From Lentisphaerae bacterium GWF2_57_35 (GTDB taxonomy: Bacteria > Verrucomicrobiota > Kiritimatiellia > CAIQIC01 > GWF2-57-35): 63,184 nt of DNA. Below the pieces are notes generated by a model. The model saw nothing but the letters and a program-made list of their open reading frames with translations, did no database searches and had not been told where the DNA came from. The translations under genes and the position numbers were made by a program. Positions 43,701 to 51,347 of this stretch are shown piece by piece. Each line of letters opens with the position of its first letter. The first letter of the stretch is position 1. The DNA lies in the NCBI GenBank assembly GCA_001804865.1, contig MHBK01000025.1, positions 1 through 63,184 on the forward strand, given 5' to 3'.

Positions 43701-45264
43701 TCATTTCGACGTGCTGAACGAAAACATCGTCTTCAAGTTCACGCAGGAACACATCGGCAACTCGTGGGACATCAAGCAGGCCTTGGAAAGCCGCCGCACG
43801 GCCTACAGCGGCGGCGGCATCCTGTTGAATCTCACCGGCCACGACGAAGTCATCCCCGAATCCGACTGCTGGATGACCGCCTCGCGCTACGGCGCCATGT
43901 CCATGTCGGACGGCATTCCCATGATTTTCTACGGCCAGGAAAAGGGCATTCAGCCTTATAGCGAAGCCACCCAGGGGCCCAACCTGTATTACACCGGCTT
44001 CAAGAAATTCGAAGTGAACTTCGGCAAGAGCATTCCGAATTTCAAGGAATGGAATCAGCTCACCGTCTGGGAGCAGCTCCCGCCGAATGGCGAGGGGATG
44101 GATCAATGGTACGGCCGCGTGAATTGGGCGCGCCTGAACAGCCCCGCCCTGCGCAGTATGAACCGCTATTTTCTCGCCCGGACCGGCGGCGGCGACAACG
44201 CCCGCATTCTCGCCGCGGCAAAATACGAAACGCCCTACGCCTCGCCGGCGAACAGCGATGTCGTACTCGCCTTCGCGCTCGTGCTCAACAACACCCACGA
44301 CGACGCACAGGACATCTATAATCTTCAACCCTGCTGGGACCTGCTGGGCCTGAACACCGGCAGGTACTACAACGTACGCAACCTGGCCTCCAGCGACGCC
44401 TCGGCTTACGTCTGGCCGGCCAGCCTGAGCGGCCAGGAGCTTTGGAACAACGGCGTTTACGTGCATCTCACCGCCGACAAAAACGGCAGCCAGATGACGG
44501 ACGACGGCGCCCTCGTGCAGTTCCTGAAACTCGTCGAAACCGACGGCCCAACCAATCGCGGCCCACAGATCGTCTTCACGCCGCCGGGCCCGTTCATCCT
44601 GCCGGTCGGCTCAACGACCAACTTCACCGTGAGCGTCACCGATCCGGACGGCAATCCCGTCACGACCAACATGACCGTCGCGCCCGCCGGCGCCGCGTTC
44701 GTCAACGGCATCTTCTCGTGGACCGTTGGGGCCTCCGTTGAAAACTCGACCAACGTCGTGGCCTTCGTCGCCGACGATCAACAAGGTCTCACGAACAGCA
44801 TCGTGACGAACAGTACGACCGTGACGGTCCCCTTCGATTGGAATGCCAACGCCATCGGCGACGGCTGGGAATGGATACACTTCGGCAACCTGACGAACAC
44901 CGCCGCCACCGATAACGACGGCGACCACGTCGGCGATTACGACGAGTACGTGGCCGGAACGCAACCCACCAATCCGGGTTCCTATTTCACGATTCGCACC
45001 GTGACCCAAGGCGGCAGCACCAATCGCCTGCTGACCATTCCAACGGTGTCGGGCCGTTTGTACCGCGTCTTTTTCACCGACAACCACTACGGCAACAGCG
45101 CCGTCTGGTCCGCTTTCGGCAACCCAGCCCAAGGCATCGGAACCTGGCAGGAAAACAATCCGACCGGAACGTTCACGTTCACCGACGACGAATCCGCCAA
45201 CACCACGTCCAACGCACCAGCTGGCGGGAATCGTCTATATCGGATTCGCGTGGAAAAGCTGTGA
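40702..45264 (+). CDS. Secreted GH13 alpha-amylase-family enzyme, multi-domain
   Basis: A 1520-residue protein read from the ATG at 40702, which begins a clean signal peptide (MPVLALLTGLLTITAARAES); the frame is open further upstream only through repeat DNA. N-terminal beta domains (1 to about 670) likely bind starch-like glucans. The catalytic barrel has all four GH13 regions: NIMLDGVFNHTS, GLRCDFG with nucleophile Asp958, FMAETLDGG with acid/base Glu987, and LTGHDE with His1047/Asp1048. After it comes a cadherin-like domain, a GDGWEW...DNDGDHVGDYDEY Ca-binding motif and a C-terminal LYRIRVEKL tail. Substrate (starch, glycogen, pullulan) cannot be read from the sequence. Confidence 0.92.
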   Translation: MPVLALLTGLLTITAARAESLRGDMNGWAATWMILDDLIGNTWTLTFTNTLSDGSANFKFDQDGDWDPQWGSGTGSQNASANASVGQVRCSCSGEGPGNMTIGMTLNKIYTWKLTGTASWWDRQFIAMETDAWPVDLTAVSDNAAAAGTGTVTVSIQLSAAKSPQETVYVRYTTNGWTADLVAATGSSTNYTATIPGQAAGVTVVYYAISSTMPLALVGSSTDLCILRGNNNAGANYSYVVSGGFNPGNCWHVPGNYEPQGAYMRNPPNPYSNTAVHIYNGNQFQGVGNPGNQTGGVLHHRLAPAGAWSSTNLAFDIERENNKYWKSAIPPGAYGATNGVEYYLQISYSDHDTTWIGTSNNAVSALFASEAEAMAHPFSFIYGGEPGSEAGFIWHASNRVSAGSGNVQFWAKIGYAQGTGSNRWVNNAVIYYTTNGAAPAGAKGVAGNADTFVQTMGFDHMEEDSYPDGDAMWWAGTATNLPASDGSVIRYKIGAWNGGGVERFAEYNTSEPDNKIFDFSLFVPGAAGLQVNGQSADYTTTKFFIDELAGETQYVTVVYTPADGAISNVQVFCNLNRRDWVDVDYTNQYIASDGYPDGIRPPDGNLLNTNDTGAYFTAFVMSGGPSTYYWTGAVSQCGAYRLTARYQKNAASPTNWNWYSSSGRRDHAVVASPKKVHDLTMYELNTLTIKATSDTEGGHSTFSDLLTGNQDSFTNFNLGYLNKIQANCLWFQPIHPNGIDRADGLTPGSPYATRDYFAVSKWFGKAGTEEGALNEFTNFVQACDVYTGQIGTVNIMLDGVFNHTSWDAEFGEAGVRFDFCTNVNDRIGWFKPGWYSLWTDYGSPATYYSSAWSNDIATAPDRGDFGKWNDVAEFYYGKYSALVRHNPDNNADYLNEDDGYDFAGMGTDTKDLWKYIGYYSEYWLKKTGHSGTNSTAADGSYAQRLARDNRGIDGLRCDFGQGLPPQCWEYVINRTRKMKWNFVFMAETLDGGKPGYRSNRHFDVLNENIVFKFTQEHIGNSWDIKQALESRRTAYSGGGILLNLTGHDEVIPESDCWMTASRYGAMSMSDGIPMIFYGQEKGIQPYSEATQGPNLYYTGFKKFEVNFGKSIPNFKEWNQLTVWEQLPPNGEGMDQWYGRVNWARLNSPALRSMNRYFLARTGGGDNARILAAAKYETPYASPANSDVVLAFALVLNNTHDDAQDIYNLQPCWDLLGLNTGRYYNVRNLASSDASAYVWPASLSGQELWNNGVYVHLTADKNGSQMTDDGALVQFLKLVETDGPTNRGPQIVFTPPGPFILPVGSTTNFTVSVTDPDGNPVTTNMTVAPAGAAFVNGIFSWTVGASVENSTNVVAFVADDQQGLTNSIVTNSTTVTVPFDWNANAIGDGWEWIHFGNLTNTAATDNDGDHVGDYDEYVAGTQPTNPGSYFTIRTVTQGGSTNRLLTIPTVSGRLYRVFFTDNHYGNSAVWSAFGNPAQGIGTWQENNPTGTFTFTDDESANTTSNAPAGGNRLYRIRVEKL

Positions 45265-45552
45265 ATTTAAGGTAGGGCGGCCACTCCGCTGGCCGCCTCT
45301 TCGGCCGGCGCCCCCGATCCGGATCGGGGGCACTACCTCAAAGTCAATAACCGTAAGAATGAGGAAACCACAGATGAACACGAATGCACACGGATAAAAA
45401 GAGAACGGCCAGAAAGAGGCCAACCTCAAAGGACTTTTCCATTCCGTGCTTAAATTCTTTGTGTTCTATGTGGCAAAAATTCTTCGTTGTCTATTTCTTC
45501 TTTGATATTCTTTGAGGCCTTTGCGTTAAAAGTTTTTTATTTGAGGGGGCCG
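45265..45552. other. Intergenic DNA with hairpin and dispersed-repeat fragments
   Basis: Contains GGGCGGCCACTCCGCTGGCCGCC (45272-45294), CCCCCGATCCGGATCGGGGG (45311-45330), and an ACAGATGAACACGAATGCAC fragment (45372-45391) of the repeat seen at 49053-49153. The remainder is AT-rich with no gene seen. Confidence 0.5.
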
Positions 45553-46089
45553 TTATGGATTACTATCCGGTTGCGCCTCTATCTGGCCTTCATCTTCTTC
45601 CAGATTGGGCAGGCCCACACCGGTGTAATCGACGCCCTTTTCCCGCCGAAGCCACTGGCTGTAGGCGGCCAGGCTTTTCCCTTCCCACTCCAGCAAGCAC
45701 CCCAAATCCGCGGCGCAGTAACATATTTGCGTAACCAGATCGTTAATCGAAGATTTGTCCTTTAATCCCTTGGATAAAGCGTACTCGATTTGCTGCCTCA
45801 CGCTCATGCGAAAGGCATCCGACGGATTGAGGGTATCCACAATCTTTTTCGCTTCACGAATTCCGGCGAGCAATCGTGGAATATCCTCTTTGGGCACATC
45901 CAGTTCCGCGACTATGCGGCCTGGCGCCCATTGTTCAGCCTCCGCCCGTTCCAGCTTATCGACGAACTCAGGCATCAGCCGCGTATACCGCTCGTTCTCG
46001 ACCTCGAGATGGTCGGCATAGTTCGCAAGACTATATCCGTAGAATTCGGCCGCCAGCCGCTCGCGTCGCGTCATTTTCCGATAAATCAT
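45553..46089 (-). CDS. Hypothetical cytoplasmic protein
   Basis: A 178-residue soluble, mostly helical protein with no family I recognise. The ATG at 46089 has AGGAT upstream. The first half is acidic and helical (EFYGYSLANYADHLEVENERYTRL, LVELDVPKEDIPRLL). A later segment has cysteines (ITQICYCAADLGCLLEW) and a charged C-terminus follows. No operon partner is evident. Codon use looks like the neighbours, so it is probably a real gene. Confidence 0.6.
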   Translation of the reverse strand: MIYRKMTRRERLAAEFYGYSLANYADHLEVENERYTRLMPEFVDKLERAEAEQWAPGRIVAELDVPKEDIPRLLAGIREAKKIVDTLNPSDAFRMSVRQQIEYALSKGLKDKSSINDLVTQICYCAADLGCLLEWEGKSLAAYSQWLRREKGVDYTGVGLPNLEEDEGQIEAQPDSNP

Positions 46090-46165
46090 GGGGACATCCT
46101 TTTTGCTTCGAGCATCTCTTCAGAGTTATATGCCTACATATTTAGCACACGCCCCTGCGCATATG

Positions 46166-46230
46166 AATAAGAATCCACGTCCTTACGGACGCGGCTACGC
46201 AGCCGCCGGCGTAAGCCGGTGGTTTCTTTC
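46166..46230. repeat. Dispersed repeat D, intact copy
   Basis: AATCCACGTCCTTACGGACG, GGCTACGCAGCC and CCGGCGTAAGCCGG form three small hairpins in 65 bases. The same sequence occurs at 61961-62010 plus 62413-62440, where it is split by the Tn5-like MITE. GGCGTAAGCC occurs once here (46208-46217), so this is the empty site for that insertion. Confidence 0.85.
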
Positions 46231-46242
46231 CAGGAGAGGGAT

Positions 46243-46506
46243 ATGTCACATACTAATTTTTGCGTAGCCAGTGAGCAGGACAAGGCCGAAATGTTGAAGG
46301 CCGTGAAAGCCAAATCGTTCGACGATCTCTTTGTCGATATTCCCGCCACATTTCAGACGGATGCCTTCAACATTCCGGAAGGACGGTCGGAATTGGAGGC
46401 GCTGCAAACGCTTCGCGGGTTGGCCGCGAAGAATGCGAACAACATCACGTCCAACGCCCCCGTTGGCGGGAATCGTCTATATCGGATTCGTGTGGAAAAA
46501 CAGTGA
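46243..46506 (+). pseudogene. Chimeric mini-ORF: 5' of gcvPA joined to 3' of the amylase gene
   Basis: The first 65 or so codons, and 20 bases of leader with the AGGAGAGGGAT ribosome site, copy the start of gcvPA at 47712 with few changes. At about 46439 the sequence switches to a near copy of the last 22 codons and stop of the GH13 gene (ending GGNRLYRIRVEKQ). The result is an intact 87-codon frame without a glycine dehydrogenase active site. It is most likely a recombination product, translatable but not functional as GcvP. Confidence 0.85.
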
Positions 46507-46564
46507 TTAGCAGGCCTTAGCTATTGGCGCCGTACTTTCAGGCGAAGAGAAATAAATGCAACTA

Positions 46565-46876
46565 CTATGCCCCAACCGATTCCTGAGTTTTACGAATTCC
46601 AAGCTCGACAGCAGCTTCAATCAGAACCCGAATGGCAGGATTACAGCCCTTAAAAACCAGGACATTCAATAATCGTTGACCGTGCTGCTCAATTAAGCCT
46701 GTCAATAATGCATTCATAAAAGAACTATTAGCATTACGCACTCCGCTAAAATCCAGCACGATTTCTTGGCAAATATCGACATAGGGATCTATTCTGCCGG
46801 TCCTAAACTCTGCTGCTTTAGTCCCATCAGCTAAATGGAGACCAAAATATTCACACATGGAAATGTTCAATTTCAT
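46565..46876 (-). CDS. STAS-like protein (DUF4325 type)
   Basis: A 103-residue protein whose ATG overlaps the stop of the upstream ATPase remnant by four bases. The core IVLDFSGVRNANSSFMNALLTGLIEQHG followed by VLVFKGCNPAIRVLIEAAVELG matches the STAS-like DUF4325 family, which usually accompanies ATPase-STAS regulators. Such domains act in anti-sigma-type partner switching. Its partner here appears damaged, so its present role is unclear. Confidence 0.8.
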   Translation of the reverse strand: MKLNISMCEYFGLHLADGTKAAEFRTGRIDPYVDICQEIVLDFSGVRNANSSFMNALLTGLIEQHGQRLLNVLVFKGCNPAIRVLIEAAVELGIRKTQESVGA

Positions 46877-47600
46877 ATTCTAAATATAATTCCCTTCGCT
46901 TGTTGCTGCAAGAGGCCTGTATCCAACTTTGCGCGTTGAAGTAAATTTGCGTAGTCTTGAACATCCTCTTGACGAAAGGTCATACCAATAAGCGTTCCTT
47001 GATAATGAGCCTGTTCCGGTAAAAGGGACAATTGTGGCTCTTGGCCTCTCCTAATACTTAACACCCCATTCCCACTTACGATCATTAACCAGCCTTTTAT
47101 CTGTCGAACAAGCCCTGCAACTAAAGTTAGCCCCACGCCTTCATTCGAAGGACGCCCCTTGGATGAAATCCTCGGCTCCAAGGCCTTAAGAATTGCCAAG
47201 GATGATCATCGCCTTCGTCGCCTGGAGCAAGACAAGCTGCCAAATCGCTTCCCATTTCGTCGACTCGATGATCAATAAATCGTACAGGTACAAACCGCCC
47301 TTTAGCCTCATGCCGGGAAAAGGCTTCAGCCATGTCGATGCCGCAGATTTTGAATACATCCATTCGTTGGAGATACCCTGCAATTACACAATCCGCAAGT
47401 CCTTCGAAAACAATACTATGCCGTTCCTTACGCCATCTTAAAACAGTGGCGACTAACGCAACCAATCCTGCAGGCGTCACACGGCGTAATGCTGAAAAAT
47501 CCAAAACAACCTCTTCATGCAACGCGAGTGGTTTATCCAAAATAGCAAGAAAAGGCAGCAATCCGTCTGCATTTATTTGTGCTGGGACTGTAATTTTCAC
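46873..47600 (-). pseudogene. STAS plus histidine-kinase-like ATPase, internally deleted and frameshifted
   Basis: The frame from 47600 starts as a STAS domain (EEVVLDFSALRRVTPAGLVALVATV...) and continues to DLAACLAPGDEGDDHPWQF. A second frame (47199-46873) carries the end of an HATPase domain: ALEPRISSKGRPSNEGVGLTLV, then GWLMIVSGNGVLS. In intact relatives the N-box of the ATPase joins these two parts. It is missing, and the frames shift near 47190, so the ATP-binding site cannot form. Translated separately, the second half could still be made but would lack catalytic residues. Confidence 0.6.
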
Positions 47601-47711
47601 ACGATACTTATAGCACCTTTCAGAATGACGGTTAAGCTTCTTTTTCCTTCCCGCTTGAACTTCCCGCCCTCCTGCCGGATAATCGTCCGGTTTCTTTCCA
47701 GGAGAGGGATT

Positions 47712-49052
47712 ATGTCACATACTAATTTTTGCGTAGCCAGCGAGCAGGACAAGGCCGAAATGTTGAAGGCCGTGAAAGCCAAATCGTTCGACGATCTCTT
47801 TGTCGATATTCCCGCCGAGTTTCAGACGGATGCCTTCAACATTCCGGAAGGACGTTCGGAATTGGAGGCGCTGCAAACGCTTCGCGGGTTGGCGGCAAAG
47901 AACGCGACCAATCTGACGAATTTTTGCGGGGCGGGATATTACGATCATTTTATTCCCGCGGCCGTCGATTCGCTGTCCGGGCGCGGCGAATTTTATACGG
48001 CGTATACGCCTTACCAGCCCGAGGCCGCGCAAGGGACCTTGCAGGCTATTTACGAATACCAGACCGACATGGCCCGGCTGACCGGCATGGAAGTGTCCAA
48101 TGCCTCCCTCTACGACGGCGGCACAGCCCTCTTCGAAGGCATCATGATGGCCCTGCGCACCACCGGCCGCGACAAGGTCTTGATCGACGAAGGCGTCAGT
48201 CCGATTTATCGGACGATGCTCCGCTGCTACACGCGCAACCTTTCCATCCAGTACGAGGAAATCCCGCTGGCCAAGGGCTTGGCGGACCGCGCCGCCTTCA
48301 AGCAAAAGCTCAGCAAGGAAATCGGCGCAGTCGTCGTGCAGAATCCGAATTTCTTCGGCTCGCTCGACGATCTGACCGACTTGGTCGCCGCCGCGCACGG
48401 CGTCGGCGCCCAGGCGGTCTTTTCCGTTTATCCACTCTCGCTGGGCCTCGTCAAAACGCCCGGCGCGATGGGCGCGGACATCGTCACCGGCGAAGGGCAA
48501 AGCCTCGGCCTGCCGCTCTCGTTCGGCGGGCCGTATCTCGGGTTCATGACTACCTTGAAGAAATTCGTCCGGAAAATGCCCGGCCGCATTGTCGGCGCCA
48601 CGCAGGACGAGCAGGGACGTCGGGGCTACGTGCTGACCCTGCAAGCCCGCGAGCAACACATCCGCCGGGAGAAGGCGACCTCCAACATCTGCACCAACGA
48701 GGCGCTGTGCGCCTTGCGGGCTCACATGTACCTTTCGCTGCTGGGCAAACAAGGTTTGGTCGATGTGGCGCAATGCTGCGCCTCGCTGGCGGCCTACGCC
48801 CGCGAGCGCCTGTGCGCCATTCGCGGCGTCCGGCCGACCTTCGAGCAACCGTTTTTCAACGAGTTCGCCTTGACCTTGCCGCGCGACGCCTCCGATGTCG
48901 TCAGCGCCTTGATCGATCACGGCATCGCCGCGGGCTTCCCCGTCGGCCGCTACTACAAGGGCATGGAAAATGTGCTCCTGCTGGCTTTCACGGAAAAGCG
49001 AACCAAAGAAGAAATCGATCTATTGGCTGCGCGACTCGAAGGAAATTTGTAA
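47712..49052 (+). CDS. gcvPA: Glycine dehydrogenase (decarboxylating) subunit 1
   Basis: A 446-residue protein from the ATG at 47712, with AGGAGAGGGAT before it. It has the N-terminal-half P-protein sequence: NFCGAGYYDHFIPAAVDSL, YTAYTPYQPEAAQGTLQAIYE, EGIMMALRTT, GEGQSLGLPLSFGGPYLGFM and ATSNICTNEALCAL. With GcvPB it forms the PLP enzyme that decarboxylates glycine and passes the aminomethyl group to GcvH. The split P-protein is usual for many bacteria. GcvT and GcvH genes are not in the window. It is followed by gcvPB after 115 bases of repeat DNA. Confidence 0.96.
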   Translation: MSHTNFCVASEQDKAEMLKAVKAKSFDDLFVDIPAEFQTDAFNIPEGRSELEALQTLRGLAAKNATNLTNFCGAGYYDHFIPAAVDSLSGRGEFYTAYTPYQPEAAQGTLQAIYEYQTDMARLTGMEVSNASLYDGGTALFEGIMMALRTTGRDKVLIDEGVSPIYRTMLRCYTRNLSIQYEEIPLAKGLADRAAFKQKLSKEIGAVVVQNPNFFGSLDDLTDLVAAAHGVGAQAVFSVYPLSLGLVKTPGAMGADIVTGEGQSLGLPLSFGGPYLGFMTTLKKFVRKMPGRIVGATQDEQGRRGYVLTLQAREQHIRREKATSNICTNEALCALRAHMYLSLLGKQGLVDVAQCCASLAAYARERLCAIRGVRPTFEQPFFNEFALTLPRDASDVVSALIDHGIAAGFPVGRYYKGMENVLLLAFTEKRTKEEIDLLAARLEGNL

Positions 49053-49153
49053 CCACGAATGAACACGAATAGACACGAATTCAGATAGGGGAAAACCACA
49101 GATTAACACAGATGCACACAGATAATTCGTGTCCATTCGTGTTCATTCGTGGT
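49053..49153. repeat. Inverted repeat of CACGAATGAACACGAAT type between gcvPA and gcvPB
   Basis: CCACGAATGAACACGAATAG at the left pairs with the complement ATTCGTGTTCATTCGTGG at the right, with CACAGATTAACACAGATGCA in the loop. A fragment occurs at 45372-45391. It lies in the transcribed gap of the operon and would form a long mRNA hairpin. Confidence 0.8.
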
Positions 49154-49167
49154 TGAAAGGATTTGAG

Positions 49168-50619
49168 ATGAAGCTTATTTACGAAAAGAGCGTTCCGGGC
49201 CGACGGGCTATCCGGTTGCCTGCTTTGAAAATTTTGCCGGCGGCCAAAATAGACAAGCGGTTGCTGCGCGACGAGCCGGCGGATTTGCCGGAGCTGGCCG
49301 AGGTGGATGTGGTTCGGCATTTCACCGCGCTGTCGCGGCTGAATTTCTCCGTGGATACGCATTTCTATCCGCTGGGTTCCTGCACGATGAAATACAATCC
49401 CAAGGCCTGCGAAACGGCCGCTTCGTTGCCGGGGCTGGCGGATGTGCATCCGCTTTGGCCGCAGCTCCGCCGCGGCGGACTGCTGACGCAGGGCGCTTTG
49501 CAGATTGTTTACGAAACCGAACGGATGCTTTCCGAAATCACCGGCATGGCCGAATGTACGCTGCAACCCTTGGCCGGCTCGCACGGGGAACTGACCGGCG
49601 TTATGCTGATGGCGGCGTATCACCGCGACCGCGGCAACAAGAAGACCCATATCATCGTCCCGGATTCCGCGCACGGCACCAATCCCGCCAGCGCGGCCAT
49701 TGCGGGGTATGAAGTCGTCAGCATTCCGTCCAATCCCGATGGCACCTTGAATGTGGAAACCTTTAAGAAGGCCCTCAACAGCGAAACCGCCGGCGTCATG
49801 CTGACGTGCCCCTCGACGTTGGGCGTGTTTGTTTCCAACGTCAAGGAAATCGCCGATGCGGTCCATGCGGTGGACGGCTTGATGTATTACGACGGCGCGA
49901 ATCTAAACGCCATTCTCGGCCGCTGCAAGCCCGGCGAAATCGGATTCGATGTCTGCCACTTGAACCTGCACAAGACCTTTTCCACGCCGCACGGCGGCGG
50001 CGGTCCGGGCTCCGGTCCGGTCGGCGTGGTGGAAAAATTGCGTCCTTATCTGCCGATTTCGCGCGTCGTCAAAACCAAGGACGGCACGTTCTCGCTGGAT
50101 TACGACGCGCCGAAGAGCATCGGGTACATCGCCCCATTTTATGGAAACTTCGGCATCATCGTCCGCGCTTACGCGTACTTGCTGATGCTCGGCCGCGAAG
50201 GTTTGCGCGAAACGAGCAATATGGCCGTTTTGAACGCCAACTACGTGCAGGAAAAGTTGCGCCCCTATTTCGATGCGGTGGCCGCTGGCCGTTGCATGCA
50301 CGAATGCGTCTTTAGCGGCAGCCGCTTCGGCGCTCATGGCATTCACACGCTGGACATCGCCAAAGGCTTGATCGACCGGGGCATTCATCCCCCGACCATT
50401 TATTTCCCGCTGAACGTACCCGAAGCCATCATGGTCGAACCCACCGAAAGCGAATCGCGCGAGACGCTGGACGAGTTTATCGAGATCATGATCGAGCTGG
50501 CGGAGAAGGCCAAGACTCATCCCGACGAACTGCACGCCGCCCCCGTCACCGCCCCCGTCGGCCGTCTCGACGAGGTCGCCGCCGTGAAGAATATGGATCT
50601 GGCGTATTGCGGGGAGTAA
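49168..50619 (+). CDS. gcvPB: Glycine dehydrogenase (decarboxylating) subunit 2
   Basis: A 483-residue protein from the ATG at 49168 (GAAAGG upstream; an in-frame start at 49129 falls in the repeat hairpin). It holds the PLP-binding half of P-protein: SCTMKYNPKACE, LAGSHGELTGVML, HGTNPASAAIAGYE, YYDGANLNAILG and NLHKTFSTPHGGGGPGSGPVG with the PLP lysine Lys269. It acts as a dimer with GcvPA in glycine cleavage. Confidence 0.96.
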   Translation: MKLIYEKSVPGRRAIRLPALKILPAAKIDKRLLRDEPADLPELAEVDVVRHFTALSRLNFSVDTHFYPLGSCTMKYNPKACETAASLPGLADVHPLWPQLRRGGLLTQGALQIVYETERMLSEITGMAECTLQPLAGSHGELTGVMLMAAYHRDRGNKKTHIIVPDSAHGTNPASAAIAGYEVVSIPSNPDGTLNVETFKKALNSETAGVMLTCPSTLGVFVSNVKEIADAVHAVDGLMYYDGANLNAILGRCKPGEIGFDVCHLNLHKTFSTPHGGGGPGSGPVGVVEKLRPYLPISRVVKTKDGTFSLDYDAPKSIGYIAPFYGNFGIIVRAYAYLLMLGREGLRETSNMAVLNANYVQEKLRPYFDAVAAGRCMHECVFSGSRFGAHGIHTLDIAKGLIDRGIHPPTIYFPLNVPEAIMVEPTESESRETLDEFIEIMIELAEKAKTHPDELHAAPVTAPVGRLDEVAAVKNMDLAYCGE

Positions 50620-50633
50620 AGGGAATCCGGGGC

Positions 50634-50696
50634 GTGGGGCGCCCCGGCTCCAGAAAAGGACAAAACCAAATGGAGCCGGCCTGCCCTCAGGCCGGT
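50634..50696. repeat. REP palindromes upstream of the RAYT gene
   Basis: GGGGCGCCCCGGCTCC (50637-50652) and GGAGCCGGCCTGCCCTCAGG with CCGG (50672-50695) are GC-rich hairpins. The second recurs on the other side of the transposase at 51202-51225 and inverted at 51259-51282. Confidence 0.85.
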
Positions 50697-50728
50697 GTAA
50701 AAAAACAGAGGCAACCCGGAGACCTGTA

Positions 50729-51196
50729 ATGCAAAACTCCAGCCGTCACCTGGCTCACCTTGCATCATTTACCGCCACGCCTCTTGTCTTCATCACCGCG
50801 AGCACTGGCCATCGAAACCGACTATTGAATAACGCCGTCGCTCACGAATGTCTTCATGAAATCTGGACGCGATCGTCCGAATTGGATGGCTGGTGCGTCG
50901 GCGACTATCTCCTGATGCCCGATCATGTCCACCTTTTTGCGCGTCCATCCGCCGCGGCGAAAACCATGAAAGCATGGGTGAAGATGTGGAAGTCGGTCAG
51001 CTCTCGGAAAATGGCCCACGCGCTGGGAATCGAAGCGTCGATTTGGCAGGCCGACTACTTCGACCGATATTTACGAAATGGCGATTCGTATTCGGATAAA
51101 TGGCAGTATGTCGAACTCAACCCGGTTCGAGCAGGCCTGGTCGAAACCGCGGATCAGTGGCCCTATAAAGGCCGAATTTGGGATTTGAGCCTGTAA
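50729..51196 (+). CDS. REP-associated tyrosine transposase (RAYT, Y1 family)
   Basis: A 155-residue protein with the HUH motif in LMPDHVHLFA and the catalytic-tyrosine region YVELNPVRAGLV at the C-terminus, the arrangement of TnpA-REP proteins related to IS200/IS605 transposases. These cut single-stranded REP hairpins. It is flanked on both sides by matching GGAGCCGGCCTG palindromes, its likely substrates. It appears intact. Confidence 0.92.
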   Translation: MQNSSRHLAHLASFTATPLVFITASTGHRNRLLNNAVAHECLHEIWTRSSELDGWCVGDYLLMPDHVHLFARPSAAAKTMKAWVKMWKSVSSRKMAHALGIEASIWQADYFDRYLRNGDSYSDKWQYVELNPVRAGLVETADQWPYKGRIWDLSL

Positions 51197-51200
51197 TTTT

Positions 51201-51283
51201 TGGAGCCGGCCTGCCCCCAGGCCGGTCTTCGTCTTGGGGCGCCCTCACCCCGGTATCACCGGCCTGAGGGCAGGCCGGCTCCA
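51201..51283. repeat. REP palindromes downstream of the RAYT gene (inverted pair)
   Basis: GGAGCCGGCCTGCCCCCAGG (direct, 51202-51221) and CCGGCCTGAGGGCAGGCCGG (inverted, 51259-51278) enclose TGGGGCGCCCTCACCCCGG. The direct-inverted pair is of the BIME type. Confidence 0.85.
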
Positions 51284-51347
51284 AAGAGAAAAGACAGCTT
51301 GCCTCCACCCTCTTGCGTCACAAGGGCATCTGTAATAAAGTTAACGT

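Noticed and set aside
42625..44466. Long minus-strand open frame inside the GH13 gene
   Set aside because: It is antisense to a gene with all GH13 catalytic motifs, and its translation is repetitive and without domains; it is a by-product of GC-rich codon use.
47613..47711. Glycine riboswitch upstream of gcvPA
   Set aside because: The region is short and lacks the conserved glycine aptamer blocks; the GGAGAGG here is the ribosome site.
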